From NCBI GenBank assembly GCA_958434805.1, contig CAUBDX010000008.1:14601-78600 (forward strand): 64,000 bases of DNA. Direction: 5' to 3'. This DNA comes from an uncultured Phocaeicola sp. Its GTDB lineage: Bacteria; Bacteroidota; Bacteroidia; Bacteroidales; Bacteroidaceae. A program made the position numbers and the translations under genes. The notes under the pieces were generated by a model. That model searched no databases, had not been told where the DNA came from, and saw nothing but the letters and a program-made list of their open reading frames with translations. Of this stretch, positions 62,487 to 64,000 are shown in pieces. Each line of letters opens with the position of its first letter. The first letter of the stretch is position 1.

Positions 62487-63097
62487 AGCTCTTTCACTTT
62501 GAGGTTTTGAACATGACCGGGGATGACCATCATGGCTACAAACGAGGCACCGAAAAGCAGATTCCACCAATCGGCAGAAGGACTGCCGGCCACCAGCGAA
62601 ACGAGCATGTAAATGGCCCCCAGGAAAGCGAGAATAGGCGTATAGACCATCAGCCTGAAATTCAGCATGACGCCGGTGATGGAGATGCCGATGCCCGCAT
62701 ACAGCAGTGACAACGGAAGCATGAGCGACAGATGGCAGCTGCCGATGGCATAGCCGGCAACCAGGATAGCGGCCACTGTCAGCAGGAACATCCATCCGAC
62801 AATGGACCATACCGAACCGATGGCTTTGTCAATGTGGGTGATAACCTGCGGCTTCCTCCTCTTCTCCATCCACTTGAGGAAGAAGAAGGGAACAAACATC
62901 AGAAACCACAAAGAAGCCCAGGCCGGGTGATGGGTAAGATGCACCAGGAAATAGACCAATATGCTTAACGCAACCGCCGGATAGCCATAATAAAGCAGGA
63001 CATTTCCGCTGCCTACCTCCATGTTCTTCTTGCTTTGCCGGATCATTTGAGAAATCAGCTCTAAGCTTTCCTTCTCAGAAAAATTCTGGTTGTTCAT
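62480..63097 (-). CDS. Six-helix inner-membrane protein of unknown function
   Basis: 205 aa, with about six hydrophobic segments (LLYYGYPAVALSILVYFLVHL, LWFLMFVPFFFL, SIVGWMFLLTVAAILVAGYAI, LSLMLPLSLLYAGIGISITGVML, YTPILAFLGAIYMLVSLVAG, FGASFVAMMVIPGHV). It starts with a soluble acidic leader (NFSEKESLELISQMIRQSKKNM). It is the middle gene between DUF2141 and the winged-helix regulator, with 12-bp and overlapping junctions. Such membrane/regulator pairs often precede ABC permeases, which fits the remnant downstream. Possible anti-regulator or sensor, not proven. Confidence 0.82.
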   Translation of the reverse strand: MNNQNFSEKESLELISQMIRQSKKNMEVGSGNVLLYYGYPAVALSILVYFLVHLTHHPAWASLWFLMFVPFFFLKWMEKRRKPQVITHIDKAIGSVWSIVGWMFLLTVAAILVAGYAIGSCHLSLMLPLSLLYAGIGISITGVMLNFRLMVYTPILAFLGAIYMLVSLVAGSPSADWWNLLFGASFVAMMVIPGHVQNLKVKELC

Positions 63098-63109
63098 GGG
63101 AAACGGGGT

Positions 63110-63496
63110 TTATTTGTCTTTGACTTGTTTTTGAATATCTTTCAGCACAATCTGAAAAGTCTTTTTCTTATCTGTCACCCGGATTTGGCGGATGGCACAA
63201 CGCTCCACAGGAATCTGGTTCGCATCCTTGTCAAGCACCTGGTTCGAATTTGCATCGTGAAACACATAGACAGTGTATTCCCCATTGGGCATGTCCTCTA
63301 TCTTCAGTTCCACTGCAGAGGACGTGGCATCCACCGCACTGCAATATTGGCCGGACTCCGTGGTCAGCAGGATTTTTCCCTGATTAGCCGGAATGTCTTT
63401 AATCCGGAAAATGACTTCTTTCGCCGTTTGTGCGAAGAGGGCAGGACCTCCAGCCATGGAAAGCACCATGGCACATACCATAACTTTCGTTTTCAT
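63110..63496 (-). CDS. Secreted DUF2141 family protein
   Basis: 128 aa. Signal peptide MKTKVMVCAMVLSMAGGPALFAQ. The core (KILLTTESGQYCSAVDATSSAVELKIEDMPNGEYTVYVFHDANSNQVLDKDANQIPVERCAI) matches DUF2141, beta-sandwich proteins with a calcium-like FHDxNxNxxLD motif. Function unknown, exported. First gene of the operon with the membrane protein and regulator; a full-consensus promoter lies upstream. Confidence 0.85.
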   Translation of the reverse strand: MKTKVMVCAMVLSMAGGPALFAQTAKEVIFRIKDIPANQGKILLTTESGQYCSAVDATSSAVELKIEDMPNGEYTVYVFHDANSNQVLDKDANQIPVERCAIRQIRVTDKKKTFQIVLKDIQKQVKDK

Positions 63497-63516
63497 AACA
63501 TCAGTAGTTTAAAATG

Positions 63517-63531
63517 GTTTATAAAATAAAC
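63517..63531. promoter_or_regulatory. Palindromic operator, copy 1 (in the 5' leader)
   Basis: GTTTATAAAATAAAC, an A/T-rich imperfect palindrome with GTTTA/TAAAC arms. It lies 21-35 bp before the DUF2141 start, downstream of the promoter. Confidence 0.55.
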
Positions 63532-63585
63532 TAAATAGGGAACAAAAAAAACGAAGGGTACCGCTTCGCTTCTTTATCTCTATGG

Positions 63586-63617
63586 CAAATATAAACAAGT
63601 TTATTTTATAAACCAAA
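63586..63617 (-). promoter_or_regulatory. Promoter of the DUF2141-membrane protein-regulator operon, with operator in the spacer
   Basis: On the minus strand: TTTG at 63617-63614, exactly 20 nt, then TATATTTG at 63593-63586. The spacer holds GTTTATTTTATAAAC (63599-63613), the exact reverse complement of operator copy 1. A repressor bound there would occlude the polymerase. Confidence 0.75.
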
Positions 63618-63735
63618 TTTTTTCATTATTATTTATTAGGATAATGTGATTGTTTAAAATCTATAATATATTGACCGTAACATCATAAACTGCCAGAAAA
63701 AGCATTATTTTTAAACAACAAGAAAAATACGTTTT

Positions 63736-63978
63736 ATGGGAACCTTAGGATGCATCAACGACATGCTACAGCGCGATAAGGAAAATCGGGCATTGCGCAA
63801 AAGAAACCGGGAACGGCTGACGGATACCCGCAACCGCCTGATGGAGGTAGGCAAAAGGACTGATTATTCTCATATGACTCCGGAAAAGCTGGAAGATATC
63901 CGGCAGAAGACGCAGGAAAAGGAAGAGTTGGATAAAGCCTCATCTGTAAGCACTCAATTTAGGGCATACCCCTTCTAA
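63736..63978 (+). CDS. Small charged protein, unknown function
   Basis: 80 aa, very rich in Arg, Lys, Glu and Asp with predicted helix (MLQRDKENRALRKRNRERLTDTRNRLMEVGKRTDYSHMTPEKLEDIRQKTQEKEELDKASS). No signal or membrane segment. It begins about 120 bp from the divergent operon's promoter and ends at a hairpin. The C-terminus QFRAYPF reads as an abrupt end, so the protein might be a truncated version of a longer small protein. I do not recognise a family. Confidence 0.55.
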   Translation: MGTLGCINDMLQRDKENRALRKRNRERLTDTRNRLMEVGKRTDYSHMTPEKLEDIRQKTQEKEELDKASSVSTQFRAYPF

Positions 63979-63998
63979 AGGGCACTTTTCAGTGCCCT
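63979..63998 (+). terminator. Hairpin at the right edge of the window
   Basis: AGGGCACT at 63979-63986 pairs with AGTGCCCT at 63991-63998 across a 4-nt loop, immediately after the small-protein stop. The T-run, if present, lies outside the window. Confidence 0.5.
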
Positions 63999-64000
63999 AA

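Noticed and set aside
62487..62810. N-terminal extension of the winged-helix gene
   Set aside because: The extension runs in another frame through the membrane-protein gene and reads as low-quality His/Arg/Cys-rich sequence; the ATG at 62486 fits the domain exactly.

Overview
The window reads as chromosome of a gut Bacteroidales bacterium, most likely Bacteroidaceae (Bacteroides or Phocaeicola type). Several genes are preceded by the Bacteroidota promoter pattern TTTG, 20 nt, TAnnTTTG, and Shine-Dalgarno-like sequences are not prominent. Many proteins belong to families typical of that group: a Y_Y_Y/AraC membrane regulator, GH31, C69 and S9 peptidases, a Porin_10-type protein, DUF3127, DUF4476 and DUF2141. 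No rRNA, tRNA, CRISPR array, insertion sequence or prophage was seen. The genus is inference, from sequence style only.

Layout. 1-3.4 kb: end of a membrane-spanning AraC regulator and a secreted GH31 glycosidase. 3.5-6.5 kb: tex and nudC, overlapping. 6.6-11.4 kb: inositol-3-phosphate synthase (minus) facing away from a PfkB sugar kinase, a small protein and a YgiQ radical SAM protein. 11.6-16.8 kb: three exported peptidases in a row (C69, C1/PepC-like, S9/DPP IV). 17.0-23.3 kb: a minus-strand aryl-acid/aromatic amino acid operon (omega-amidase, iorA, iorB, aminotransferase, paaK, ACT protein), with two arrays of an 8-bp repeat on either side of paaK. 23.7-30.7 kb: prs, a B12-binding radical SAM protein, a porin, a solute-binding protein and a Gfo/Idh/MocA oxidoreductase. 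30.8-37.0 kb: a tripartite RND efflux operon with a small membrane protein at its head. 37.1-40.0 kb: a trp leader with a Trp-Trp leader peptide and attenuator, then only trpB and trpG, then a GNAT gene broken by a stop codon. 40.1-44.4 kb: asparaginase, an OmpR/PhoB-type two-component pair and YjbQ. 44.5-49.6 kb: a Sel1-repeat protein, grpE-dnaJ and a phosphohexomutase. 49.7-57.7 kb: a DUF3127 protein with an SSB-like tail, then dnaN (with a structured leader), a DnaQ-like exonuclease, coaBC, recN, an RlmB-type methyltransferase and a protease-like/TPR protein that lacks its catalytic residues. 58-64 kb: envelope and accessory genes (lipoproteins, a PagL-like deacylase, a BamE-like/DUF4476 lipoprotein), a DUF2141-membrane protein-winged-helix operon with paired palindromic operators, and what looks like the stump of an FtsX-type permease.

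How the genes fit together. The most coherent theme is aromatic amino acid metabolism. The 17-23 kb operon encodes every step between arylacetates and aromatic amino acids (CoA ligation, ferredoxin-linked carboxylation or decarboxylation, transamination), plus an omega-amidase that would make glutamine-driven transamination irreversible. About 14 kb away the trp operon appears reduced to trpB and trpG while keeping its Trp-sensing attenuator. Together they suggest that the organism obtains tryptophan from scavenged indole or indoleacetate rather than by the full pathway; this holds only if trpE, D, C, F and A are absent elsewhere. The best candidates for something undescribed are the three-way-junction-like leader of dnaN, the octamer arrays around paaK, and the operator pair with permease remnant near 62-63.6 kb.
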